From: CAZRHR01 sp964599915
Lineage (GTDB): Bacteria > Bacteroidota > Bacteroidia > CAIKAF01
DNA: 48,744 nucleotides
Direction: 5' to 3'
Assembly: GCA_964599915.1 (NCBI GenBank)
Contig: CAZRHR010000009.1
Location: forward strand, 1 to 48,744
The stretch's first letter is position 1; each line of letters opens with the position of its first letter. A program made the translations under genes and the position numbers. Below, piece after piece: positions 1 to 7,867 of the stretch. The notes under the pieces are model-generated. The model saw nothing but the letters and a program-made list of their open reading frames with translations. It had not been told where the DNA came from and searched no databases.

Positions 1-1
1 G

Positions 2-1255
2 TTTGTTATTGAATCTGCCTTAACCCTAGCCGCAGAAAAACTGGGCATTCCCACCCATGTGCTTCAGGAAAAAAACCTTCTAAAGGAGAATGATGTGTTT
101 CCTTACGGGCAAAAAGCAACCCAGGTAAACGCCCGAGCCGCATGGCAAGAAGCCTTTCAACGTTTCAATTTCCAAAGCCTATGGAAGGAAAAAGAAACCT
201 TTAATGCGCAAAACAAACTGTTTAAAAAAGGACTTGCCGTGATGCCTATTTGCTTCGGCATTTCTTTTACCAAAACATTTATGAATAATGCCCGTGCATT
301 GGTGCATGTGTATTCAGATGGAACGGTTGCTGTAAGCACCGGAGCTGTAGAAATGGGACAAGGCGTGAATACCAAAATGCTGCAAGTGGCAGCCCAAATC
401 TTTGGGATTTCACCCGAACGTGTTAAACTGGAATCTACCAACACCACCAGGGTTGCCAATACTTCACCTTCCGCAGCCTCTGCCACCGCAGATTTAAATG
501 GAAAAGCTACCGCCATTGCCTGTTCAGAAATCAAAGACCGGTTATTGAAGCGCGCGGCCCAAATCCTCCAAACGGAAGTAGAACACCTAAGCCTTTCGGA
601 TGATAGGGTGTATCTCCATGGAAAACCCACGGACATGGATTGGAAACAATTGGTTACCCAAGCCTTTTTAAACCGAGACAACTTATCCGCCAAAGGGCAT
701 TACGCCACACCCACCATTCATTTTGACGCGACCATAGAAAAGGGACATCCTTTTGCCTACCATGTCTATGGCGTAGCTTTAGTGTCATCTACCATTGATG
801 TCCTTCGCGGCACCTATGTACTCGATGCCGTTCGTGTAGTGCATGATTATGGCACCAGCATGAACATGGACATTGACAAAGGACAAATTGAGGGCGGACT
901 TATTCAAGGATTAGGTTGGATGACCCTTGAAGAACTTTGCTACAACAAAGAGGGACGGTTACTTTCCAATGCCCTGAGCACCTACAAAATTCCGGACATT
1001 TATTCCGTTCCGGCGGAAGTAACGATTCATCCTTTAGATGCACCTGCGCATGAACTGGCCATTTTAGGCTCCAAGGCCGTAGGTGAACCACCCCTGATGT
1101 ATGGTATTGGCGCGTATTTCTCCTTGAGAGATGCCATTCGGGCTTTGCGGCCGGATGCCGACATTCCATTGTCTGCGCCCATGACGCCGGAAAAAGTGCT
1201 CATGGCCATGTATCCGCCGGTGGCTACGCCGCAAAAAGTGGAAGCTGTTTCATGA
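2..1255 (+). CDS. xdhB: Xanthine dehydrogenase, molybdopterin-binding subunit, C-terminal part (5' cut by window edge)
   Basis: The frame is open from base 2, so the gene starts upstream; about 417 C-terminal residues are visible. They match the large molybdopterin-binding subunit of the xanthine oxidase family: the EMGQGVNTKMLQVAA segment, the GGLIQGLGWMTLEEL segment, and near the C-terminus GSKAVGEPP, whose Glu corresponds to the catalytic base of the family. The enzyme hydroxylates hypoxanthine and xanthine to urate. The stop overlaps the moaE start (ATGA at 1252-1255), so expression is coupled to Moco synthesis. The FAD/2Fe-2S subunit is presumably upstream. Substrate is inferred from family and from the urate-degrading genes downstream; other Mo hydroxylases share the fold. 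Confidence 0.9.
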   Translation, partial: FVIESALTLAAEKLGIPTHVLQEKNLLKENDVFPYGQKATQVNARAAWQEAFQRFNFQSLWKEKETFNAQNKLFKKGLAVMPICFGISFTKTFMNNARALVHVYSDGTVAVSTGAVEMGQGVNTKMLQVAAQIFGISPERVKLESTNTTRVANTSPSAASATADLNGKATAIACSEIKDRLLKRAAQILQTEVEHLSLSDDRVYLHGKPTDMDWKQLVTQAFLNRDNLSAKGHYATPTIHFDATIEKGHPFAYHVYGVALVSSTIDVLRGTYVLDAVRVVHDYGTSMNMDIDKGQIEGGLIQGLGWMTLEELCYNKEGRLLSNALSTYKIPDIYSVPAEVTIHPLDAPAHELAILGSKAVGEPPLMYGIGAYFSLRDAIRALRPDADIPLSAPMTPEKVLMAMYPPVATPQKVEAVS

Positions 1256-1701
1256 AAAAACCAGGGAAAAAAGCACCGGATTTTTTTGTAGAAGGGGCTA
1301 TTCACCCACTCCAAATCGGAGAAACCATCGCTTTTCATGCCGCCAAAACCGGCATTGGCGCCCACGATATTTTTTTAGGTCAGGTTCGGGCCGACGCCAT
1401 GCAGGGTGACACGGTGCAAGCCATTGAGTTTTCCGCTTATCGCCCCATGGCCGACGAACTTTTGACTAACATTCGTGAAGAAATTATCCAAGAATTTGGA
1501 CTCACTTGTGCCCATGTACTTCATAGTTTGGGCCATGTAAAAGTAGGAGAGCTTTGTTTTATGGTGTTCGTCTCTGCCCCGCATCGGGCAGAAGCCTTCG
1601 CTGCCTGCCAGAAAATGACGAACCGCATCAAAGCAGAAGTCCCTATCTTCGGAAAAATTCTGGGTGAACATCAGACCCATTGGAAAGAAAACACGCCATG
1701 A
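1252..1701 (+). CDS. moaE: Molybdopterin synthase catalytic subunit MoaE
   Basis: The 149-residue protein matches MoaE, which with MoaD converts precursor Z (cPMP) to molybdopterin. Visible family segments are HDIFLGQVRAD, the LGHVKVGELCFMVFVSAPHR block, and the C-terminal TNRIKAEVPIFGK segment. The first Lys aligns with the E. coli catalytic Lys119; the second Lys is displaced by one residue compared with the E. coli FWKRE motif, a variant I recall from other Bacteroidota MoaE proteins. The start overlaps the xdhB stop and the stop overlaps the second ATG of moaCB, so three genes are translationally coupled. MoaD and MoaA are not in the window. Confidence 0.9.
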   Translation: MKKPGKKAPDFFVEGAIHPLQIGETIAFHAAKTGIGAHDIFLGQVRADAMQGDTVQAIEFSAYRPMADELLTNIREEIIQEFGLTCAHVLHSLGHVKVGELCFMVFVSAPHRAEAFAACQKMTNRIKAEVPIFGKILGEHQTHWKENTP

Positions 1702-2612
1702 ACGATATTACCCACAAGTCTGTAAGTTTGAGGGAAGCCACGGCCAGAGCCATAGTAAGCGTAGGTTCGCCACAAACCATTTCGGCCATTCGTGAGGGAC
1801 AAGTACCCAAAGGAGATATTTTTCAAATGGCCCGCGTAGCAGCTATGTTGGGTGTAAAAAAAACAGCTGATCTCATTCCAGATTGTCATCCACTTCCCAT
1901 CGAAGGTTTTTCCTTCACGGGAAACATCGTGGAACAGGAAATTATATTGGATGTTTACGTAAAAACCATTTATAAAACAGGTGTCGAGGTAGAAGCCATG
2001 CATGGGGCTTCCGTGGCTGCACTTACCGTGTACGATATGTTGAAACCCTTGGATAAGCAAGTGCACATAAGGAGCATTGCCCTGCTGGAGAAAAAAGGTG
2101 GAAAGTCAGATCGTACCGTAGTTCCACCTGCCAACGCAAAGGCACGGGTGGTGGTTTGTTCCGATGGCATTGCCGCAGGTCAACGAACCGATGCGTCCGG
2201 CAAATGGGTAGCTGAAAAAATCCAAGCCTTAGGCCTGTCCAGTGTGGATTTGGAGGTGATTGCAGATGAACCTAAAGACATTGAATCTGCTGTGTACCGC
2301 GCAGAACAGGAAGGGATTACGTGGTTGGTTTTTACTGGCGGAACGGGTCTTGGGCCAAGGGATGTAACCCCGGAAACCCTACGTCCCTTGCTGGATCGAG
2401 AAATCCCCGGCGTTATGGAAAATGCCAGAAGATACGGCCAGGAACGAATGCCTTTTGCCATGCTTTCTCGCGGATTGGCCGGCGTGCGAAACCACATGCT
2501 CATTCTTAGTTTACCGGGTTCCAAAAGGGGAGCGGCAGAAACCATGGAGGCCATCACGCCCGCGGTTTTACATGTATTCAATATGATGGCCGGAGGGGGA
2601 CATGGCGGGTAA
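1698..2612 (+). CDS. moaCB: Bifunctional molybdenum cofactor biosynthesis protein MoaC/MoaB
   Basis: A fusion of about 304 residues. Residues 1-145 are MoaC (cyclic pyranopterin monophosphate synthase): VKKTADLIPDCHPL, EVEAMHGASVAALTVYDML and the GGKSD end of the domain. Residues 150-304 are a MoaB/MogA-like domain: TGGTGLGPRDVTPETL and LPGSKRGAAETMEAI, the molybdopterin adenylylation fold. I chose ATG 1698, which overlaps the moaE TGA (ATGA), over the in-frame ATG at 1680, because MNDITHK is the usual MoaC N-terminus. The stop lies 17 bp from the convergent xdhC stop. The fusion is known in Bacteroidota; its place inside a xanthine dehydrogenase operon suggests cofactor supply dedicated to that enzyme. 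Confidence 0.93.
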   Translation: MNDITHKSVSLREATARAIVSVGSPQTISAIREGQVPKGDIFQMARVAAMLGVKKTADLIPDCHPLPIEGFSFTGNIVEQEIILDVYVKTIYKTGVEVEAMHGASVAALTVYDMLKPLDKQVHIRSIALLEKKGGKSDRTVVPPANAKARVVVCSDGIAAGQRTDASGKWVAEKIQALGLSSVDLEVIADEPKDIESAVYRAEQEGITWLVFTGGTGLGPRDVTPETLRPLLDREIPGVMENARRYGQERMPFAMLSRGLAGVRNHMLILSLPGSKRGAAETMEAITPAVLHVFNMMAGGGHGG

Positions 2613-2629
2613 AAGCAACCCCAAAAAAG

Positions 2630-3568
2630 CTATTCTTGTTCCAACGCTCGTTCGCGCTGAATCCATTTTCCCAAAATAGACACCGCAATTTCATCCGGCG
2701 TTTGTGAACCAATGGGCAATCCGGCAGGGGCATCAATGGCGTTCAATTCATCTTCCGTCCAACCTTCCCCCCGCAAATCGGCCCAAAGGGTGTCTATTTT
2801 GGCTTGGGCCCCCAACATGCCCAAATAGGCAAAAGTTCGTCCACGAAGTGTACGTAATGCTTGGGCATCCGTACGGTAACCAAAAGTCATTAAGACCACA
2901 AACTGGCTTGGGTCATCGGGAATCCAAGCCGAAGTTTCATCCAATGAAATCACGTGCTTTTCATGGGCATACACATTGGATTCCATGGTATTTAATCCCT
3001 CCCGATGGTCAAAAACGGTGACATAATACCCTAAAGTTGCCGCCCATTTAGACAAGGCCAAGGACACATGGCCACCACCCACAATCACCACTTTTCGGCG
3101 AAAACCTAAGGGCATGGAAAATCGCCAATCGTTTTCGGATGTGTGTTCCCATAATGTCTTTATCGAAGGGTCCGAAAGCGCTAATAGGCCCTGAGACGTT
3201 ACTGAAATACCGTTTGCCTGGCCCCGATACACTTTTCTAAACTCCTCCAAATCCATGTCAGTTGGAAAATAAACCAACAGGGTTTGTTCTCCCGAACAAA
3301 TCATGCCGCTGCGATCCGCACCGATATCTGGCAAATGAACTTGCCTTCTTAAAATGGGTTGAGATTCATTTTTTGCCAATTGATGGCGGGTCAGTTCTAC
3401 AAACTTGTGTTCCAAAATCCCACCGCCTACGGAACCACACATGTCCTCATTAGAAACAGCCATCCAAAATCCAGCCCGACCGGGACTGGAACCCTGGTGA
3501 TCTACCACCCAAAGTAAACCCAAGGGTTGCCCTCTTTCCATTTGAGAAATCACCCAATGCAAGACCAT
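2630..3568 (-). CDS. xdhC: XdhC/CoxI family molybdenum cofactor insertion protein
   Basis: A 312-residue XdhC-family protein. The N-terminal XdhC/CoxI domain shows VVDHQGSSPGRAG and CGSVGGGILEHKF. The C-terminal half is a Rossmann-type domain with VIVGGGHVSLALSKWA followed by VFDHRE. XdhC proteins bind Moco, protect it during sulfuration and insert it into apo xanthine dehydrogenase. It converges on moaCB and diverges from the TauE/SafE permease with about 71 bp between start codons, which must hold both promoters. A GGGAAG stretch lies just upstream of ATG 3568. The call rests on motifs and on the neighbouring xdhB. Confidence 0.9.
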   Translation of the reverse strand: MVLHWVISQMERGQPLGLLWVVDHQGSSPGRAGFWMAVSNEDMCGSVGGGILEHKFVELTRHQLAKNESQPILRRQVHLPDIGADRSGMICSGEQTLLVYFPTDMDLEEFRKVYRGQANGISVTSQGLLALSDPSIKTLWEHTSENDWRFSMPLGFRRKVVIVGGGHVSLALSKWAATLGYYVTVFDHREGLNTMESNVYAHEKHVISLDETSAWIPDDPSQFVVLMTFGYRTDAQALRTLRGRTFAYLGMLGAQAKIDTLWADLRGEGWTEDELNAIDAPAGLPIGSQTPDEIAVSILGKWIQRERALEQE

Positions 3569-3639
3569 ATGCTTCCCATTTTCATGCTGTAAAGTTTGAA
3601 AAAATAGCGTAGAATGCAGGGTTTTGAGTAAAATTGTCC

Positions 3640-4371
3640 ATGGAATTTTGGCTTATCTGTTTGCTTTTTGCCCTTATTGGCGGGTTGTATGCTTCTGTGG
3701 GACACGGTGGAGCCAGCGGATATCTGGGCCTTATGGCGATTTTGGGCACCTCCTCCGCATGGATGAAACCCTCTGCATTAATCCTAAATCTGGCGGTATC
3801 AGCCATTTCCTTTATGGGTTTTTATCATGCCAAACATTTTAAATGGCGGCTACTTCATCCCTTTTTATGGAGTATGCCGGCTGCCTGGTTGGGCGCAGGA
3901 TTGCCCTTAACAGATGCATCATACAAGAAAATTTTGGCCCTTTGTTTGGTATTTGCCATTTGGAGATTGTGGGGAATAGGACTAAAAAACCAAGACCATC
4001 TGCCGGTCAGAAACATGCCTTATGGTTGGGCCATGGGCATTGGTATCGGCATTGGCCTTATTTCCGGGATGATTGGCATAGGTGGCGGCATTTTGCTCAC
4101 GCCCATTTTATTGCTTACACGCTGGGCACGGGTGAAAGAAGCAGCTGCAGTTTCCGCCGCTTTCATTTTCTTAAACTCCCTCGCAGGATTATCCAATACC
4201 AAGGGCGTTGAACATCTTCCCCCTGAAATCTGGTCTTGGATGGCAGCAGCCGTTGGAGGTGGCGTCATTGGCAGCCTTTTAGGAAGTAAACAACTCAGTC
4301 CATTATGGTTACGCTCTCTCTTAGGTACCGGATTGACCTTAGCTGCCATTAAACTCGCTTTTTTATCCTGA
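3640..4371 (+). CDS. TauE/SafE family membrane permease (sulfite exporter-like)
   Basis: A hydrophobic protein of 243 residues with about seven or eight predicted membrane segments and the two family half-motifs, one near the N-terminus (GGLYASVGHGGASGYL) and one in the middle (GLISGMIGIGGGILLTPILL). Family members export sulfite, sulfoacetate or other organic anions across the inner membrane; the substrate cannot be read here. ATG 3640 is preferred to the TTG at 3634. It stands between xdhC and allantoicase, so it may move a purine-catabolism intermediate or handle sulfur from Moco sulfuration; both are guesses. Confidence 0.85.
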   Translation: MEFWLICLLFALIGGLYASVGHGGASGYLGLMAILGTSSAWMKPSALILNLAVSAISFMGFYHAKHFKWRLLHPFLWSMPAAWLGAGLPLTDASYKKILALCLVFAIWRLWGIGLKNQDHLPVRNMPYGWAMGIGIGIGLISGMIGIGGGILLTPILLLTRWARVKEAAAVSAAFIFLNSLAGLSNTKGVEHLPPEIWSWMAAAVGGGVIGSLLGSKQLSPLWLRSLLGTGLTLAAIKLAFLS

Positions 4372-4391
4372 ATCACTTGGATTTGGCTTAA

Positions 4392-4422
4392 TTGAATTCC
4401 GCCATTCTTCGCGTTATTCTTG
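4392..4422 (+). promoter_or_regulatory. Possible promoter of the allantoicase operon
   Basis: TTG at 4392-4394 is followed after 20 bp by TATTCTTG at 4415-4422, one mismatch from the Bacteroidota -7 box TAnnTTTG. The start codon is 83 bp downstream. The 133-bp gap between the permease and allantoicase suggests a separate promoter, but the box is imperfect. Confidence 0.3.
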
Positions 4423-4505
4423 CATGCCTATCTCACAAGTCACAAACTTTTTATTGATTTGTATCATGGTGTAGTACACCTCATAGATTTAACCAAAGAA
4501 TAGAC

Positions 4506-5525
4506 ATGACTTCATCACTTCAACCACCTTCTTTTGCCCAATTAACGGATTTGATTTCAGAACGCTTAGGCGGAAAAGTACTGGCTTGTTCAGATGATTT
4601 TTTTGCAGAAAAAGAAAACCTCATCAAGCCCGGACGGGGCGTATTTATTGCCGACAAATACACCGATCGTGGAAAATGGATGGACGGATGGGAAAGCCGC
4701 AGAAAAAGAGTTCCCGGCAATGACTGGGTTATTATTGCTTTAGCGGTAGAAGGACGGGTAAAAGGATTTGACATTGATACCAACCACTTTTTAGGAAATC
4801 ACCCCCCTTTTGCTTCTGTAGAAGGCATTTATTTTAGTGAGACGCCCACCGAAGAAACTTTGTTGGATCCAAATGCAGGTTGGTTTTCCCTCTTGGATAA
4901 ATCGCCTTTGAATCCCGGAAGCCAGCACTTTTATGAAAGTCAATCCAACCAAGTTATTTCCCACATTCGGCTTCAAATTTATCCTGATGGTGGGGTCGCT
5001 CGCTTTCGGGTTTACGGCGAACCTGAAAAAAATTGGGACGCCTTGGCCCTTGGAGAAGAAGTAGATTTAGCCGCTGCATGGAATGGCGGACAAGCTGTTC
5101 TTTGCAATGATATGTTTTTCAGTCACATGGGTAATTTGCTCATGCCCGGTCGCGGAATTAATATGGGAGACGGCTGGGAAACCAAAAGAAATAGAACTCC
5201 AGGAAACCAAGATTGGGTCATCATTCAATTGGGGCATGCCGGGTATGTTCACCGCTTATTGGTAGATACCGCTCATTTTAAAGGAAATTACCCTGACCGT
5301 TGCAAGGTAGAAGGCTGTTTTGTCCCGGCAGGAAAAAACGTCCAAGAGGGTGACCTTGTGTGGCAAACCATCTTAGACGAACAAAAGTTGTCTGCCGATA
5401 CAGAACATTTCTTTACAGAAGAAATTCAAGCCAAAGGACCCTTCACCCATGTAAAACTTACCATTTTACCGGATGGGGGCGTAAGTCGCTTTCGTGTGTT
5501 TGGTACATTGACACCCAAACCATGA
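4506..5525 (+). CDS. alc: Allantoicase
   Basis: The 339-residue protein contains the two tandem allantoicase repeats. Each has a CSDDFF or CNDMFF entry strand, a W(M)DGWE(S/T)(K)R(R) segment with a following PGNDWVI or PGNQDWVI segment, a D(I/T)(N/A)HFxGN(H/Y)P segment, and a closing LxIxPDGGV(A/S)RFRVxG strand (about residues 15-170 and 185-335). Allantoicase hydrolyses allantoate to ureidoglycolate and urea. Length is normal. The TGA overlaps the ATG of the OHCU decarboxylase gene (ATGA at 5522-5525), so the two are coupled. No allantoinase, which would make allantoate, is seen in the window. Confidence 0.95.
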   Translation: MTSSLQPPSFAQLTDLISERLGGKVLACSDDFFAEKENLIKPGRGVFIADKYTDRGKWMDGWESRRKRVPGNDWVIIALAVEGRVKGFDIDTNHFLGNHPPFASVEGIYFSETPTEETLLDPNAGWFSLLDKSPLNPGSQHFYESQSNQVISHIRLQIYPDGGVARFRVYGEPEKNWDALALGEEVDLAAAWNGGQAVLCNDMFFSHMGNLLMPGRGINMGDGWETKRNRTPGNQDWVIIQLGHAGYVHRLLVDTAHFKGNYPDRCKVEGCFVPAGKNVQEGDLVWQTILDEQKLSADTEHFFTEEIQAKGPFTHVKLTILPDGGVSRFRVFGTLTPKP

Positions 5526-6025
5526 CCCTGCAAGAGTTTAATCAACTTTCTTCCGAAGACTGCCGTAAGGAGTTAGGTCTTTGCTGCGGCGCTACACGCT
5601 GGGTAGAAGGCGTGGAAAAAGCCAGACCGTTTTCCAATATGGAATCATTGCTCCAAATGGCCGATGAGGTATGGGACGCCATGGAAGAAAGAGATGCCAT
5701 GGAAGCCTTCGCGCATCATCCGCAAATTGGTGGAGTAGATCGCCTTCGAGAAAAATTTGCCTCTACACGCCATTGGGCTGGAGATGAACAAGCCGGTGTA
5801 AAAGAAGCAGAAGAAGCTGTACTTCAATCCCTTTCCGAAGGAAACGCAGCATATTTGGAAAAATTTGGCTACATTTTCATTGTTTGTGCCACAGGAAAAA
5901 CGGCACTGGAAATGAGAGACTTACTTTATGAACGACTTCCCAATACGCCTGAAGTAGAATTGGGAATCGCCATGGAAGAACAACATAAAATCACCAAAAT
6001 CAGATTACATAAATTGCTGTCATGA
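5522..6025 (+). CDS. uraD: OHCU decarboxylase (2-oxo-4-hydroxy-4-carboxy-5-ureidoimidazoline decarboxylase)
   Basis: The protein has 167 residues. It shows the family hallmark HHPQIGG with the catalytic His, CCGATRWVEG near the N-terminus, and the FGYIFIVCATGKTALEM helix with the ERLPNTPEVELGIAMEEQ region toward the C-terminus. It decarboxylates OHCU to S-allantoin. The frame extends upstream to 5360, but that part lies inside allantoicase; ATG 5522 gives the expected MTLQEFN start and the ATGA overlap. The stop again overlaps the start of the HIU hydrolase (6022-6025). Confidence 0.95.
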   Translation: MTLQEFNQLSSEDCRKELGLCCGATRWVEGVEKARPFSNMESLLQMADEVWDAMEERDAMEAFAHHPQIGGVDRLREKFASTRHWAGDEQAGVKEAEEAVLQSLSEGNAAYLEKFGYIFIVCATGKTALEMRDLLYERLPNTPEVELGIAMEEQHKITKIRLHKLLS

Positions 6026-6354
6026 GTCAACTCACCTCTCACATTTTGGATACTTCCCTAGGCCGTCCCGCCGCAGGCGTGCATGTGGAACTTTTTGCCA
6101 AAACAGATTCCGGATGGCAGTTTTTGGCCTCCGCCATCACGAATTCCGATGGCCGCATCACCTCGTTTGATGCACCGAATTTACCCAACGGAATTTACCG
6201 ATTAAAATTCTTGACCTCTAAATACTACGACCAACAAGGCGTCACCACATTTTATCCTTTTGTAGAAGTGGTATTCCATATCCGGGACGCCGCACATTAC
6301 CATGTGCCTTTGTTGCTTAATCCTTTTGGGTACTCGACCTATAGAGGAAGTTGA
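6022..6354 (+). CDS. uraH: 5-hydroxyisourate hydrolase (transthyretin-like)
   Basis: A 110-residue HIU hydrolase. It begins LTSHILDTSLGRPAAGV, has the TNSDGRI segment and ends with the diagnostic YRGS tetrapeptide that separates HIU hydrolases from transthyretin. Its His, Arg and Ser positions are those expected at the tetramer active site. It converts 5-hydroxyisourate, the product of the urate oxidising enzyme, to OHCU. The start overlaps the uraD stop. Genes for consecutive steps therefore sit in reverse pathway order: alc, uraD, uraH, then puuD further down. Confidence 0.96.
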   Translation: MSQLTSHILDTSLGRPAAGVHVELFAKTDSGWQFLASAITNSDGRITSFDAPNLPNGIYRLKFLTSKYYDQQGVTTFYPFVEVVFHIRDAAHYHVPLLLNPFGYSTYRGS

Positions 6355-6380
6355 TTTTTTAAACGCCGTATTCAAATCCT

Positions 6381-7820
6381 ATGAAACGTTCACTTTCTAC
6401 TGCATTTACTGACGAAGTGATGGACCAGCTTCGGGTGCATAACCAAGCGTTTAATGCACTTTATCCCGGAGAAAAGCCAGACCGCCAACCCGTGCATACC
6501 GTGTATGGAGGTGCCAACCTTTTTAAAAGTGATACCACTGTAAAAATGGGCGCTGCGGCTTTAAACAATTTGCTTACCTACGCGCCAAATTTTGCGATTC
6601 TAGCCAAAGTCCTCGAATTAAAGGGGCATGAAAGTCTTCCAAGCACCGACGCAGAAGTAAAAGCATTGGACGCACGGTTAGGACGCATGAGTGCCTTGGA
6701 CCGGAAACAAGAAACCGCTTGGTTGGCTTATACCGTGTACCATAAAATCATCGAAAAACTTAAAACCGAAGGGGTAGAAGATTTCCGCATCGATTTTGAA
6801 GACGGATTTGGAAACCGCCCCGATGCAGAAGAAGATGAAACCGCCGTGCAAGCCGCTTTGGAATTGGCCAAAGGCATGCGGGAAAAAACCATTTCTCCCT
6901 TTATTGGCATTCGAATTAAACCGTTTACGGAAGATTTGAAATACAGGGGCATTCGTACGCTAGACATCTTTCTAACTACTCTATTGGAAGCCAGCGGCAA
7001 CCAACTCCCTGAGAATTTTGTGGTCATGTTGCCCAAAGTGACCATTCCAGCCCAAATTGAAGCGTTGGTTAAATGCTTTGAAGCGTTGGAATCCATTCAT
7101 GGATTGGCTACGGGCACCTTGAAAATGGAAATGATGGTGGAAGCCACCCAAGCCGTTATGGATGCCGAGGGTCGTAATCCTCTGCTGCGTTTGATTCGGG
7201 CGGGACAAGGCCGCTGTATTGCCGCACACTTTGGCACCTATGATTACACGGCAAGTTGTAACATCACGGCCAAATACCAAACCATGGCGCATCCCGTTTG
7301 CGATTTTGCTCACCACATGACCCGGGTTGCCCTTGGACACACCGGCGTTATGTTAAGCGACGGCGCCACCAACGTGATGCCTGTAGGACCACATCGGGGA
7401 GCCAACCTTACGCCACAGCAGGAAATTGAAAACCGTGAAGTGGTACATCAAGCATGGAAATTGGGCTATGGGCATACCATGCATTCCCTGATTCATGGAT
7501 TTTATCAAGGTTGGGATTTACACCCGGCTCAGCTTCCCATGCGATATGCCGCCACCTACACCTTCTTCCTCGAGTCTTATGAAGATGCAGCCCTTCGTTT
7601 GAAAAACTTCGTGGAAAAATCGGCCCAGGCCACCTTGTCCGGTGATGTCTTTGACGATGCAGCTACGGGGCAAGGGTTGCTCAATTACTTCCTCAAAGCC
7701 ATGAACTGCGGCGCCATTACCGAGGCGGAAGCCCTCGCTACCGGACTTACTTTAGACGAAATTCGTTCCAGAAGCTTTTATAAAATCTTGGTGGGACGTC
7801 GTTCCGCTCAAGCCTCTTAA
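6381..7820 (+). CDS. DUF6986 / CitE-like TIM-barrel protein of the ureide cluster, function unknown
   Basis: The protein has 479 residues. I recognise it as the DUF6986 family, sometimes labelled phosphoenolpyruvate kinase without good support. It carries the series of motifs seen in CitE/HpcH-HpaI/malate-synthase-like lyases: FRIDFEDGF (residues 135-143), the GIRIKPF strand (176-182), MLPKVTIP (216-223), MEMMVEATQAV (249-259, with possible metal-binding Glu250/Glu254) and AAHFGTYDYTA (281-291). It lies 26 bp after uraH on the same strand and is followed by a terminator. A role at the glyoxylate/ureidoglycolate end of purine breakdown is inference; the exact substrate is unknown. Confidence 0.8.
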   Translation: MKRSLSTAFTDEVMDQLRVHNQAFNALYPGEKPDRQPVHTVYGGANLFKSDTTVKMGAAALNNLLTYAPNFAILAKVLELKGHESLPSTDAEVKALDARLGRMSALDRKQETAWLAYTVYHKIIEKLKTEGVEDFRIDFEDGFGNRPDAEEDETAVQAALELAKGMREKTISPFIGIRIKPFTEDLKYRGIRTLDIFLTTLLEASGNQLPENFVVMLPKVTIPAQIEALVKCFEALESIHGLATGTLKMEMMVEATQAVMDAEGRNPLLRLIRAGQGRCIAAHFGTYDYTASCNITAKYQTMAHPVCDFAHHMTRVALGHTGVMLSDGATNVMPVGPHRGANLTPQQEIENREVVHQAWKLGYGHTMHSLIHGFYQGWDLHPAQLPMRYAATYTFFLESYEDAALRLKNFVEKSAQATLSGDVFDDAATGQGLLNYFLKAMNCGAITEAEALATGLTLDEIRSRSFYKILVGRRSAQAS

Positions 7821-7829
7821 AAACCCATA

Positions 7830-7853
7830 GGGCAGGATTTCCTGCCCTTTTTT
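7830..7853 (+). terminator. Intrinsic terminator between the DUF6986 gene and puuD
   Basis: GGGCAGGA pairs with TCCTGCCC (7830-7837 with 7840-7847) and a T run follows to 7853. It closes the allantoicase-DUF6986 unit yet ends only 14 bp before the puuD ATG. Confidence 0.85.
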
Positions 7854-7867
7854 AATCAAATACACCT

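Noticed and set aside
157..693. Long antisense frame inside xdhB
   Set aside because: A shadow of a real gene, like many other antisense frames (for example in rpsA, mfd, moaCB and the PKD gene); codon pattern and homology support only the sense strand.
1627..1689. MoaE as a degenerate, inactive copy because the second Lys is displaced
   Set aside because: The first active-site Lys is kept, and the PIFGK form appears to be a normal variant in this phylum, so inactivity is not supported.
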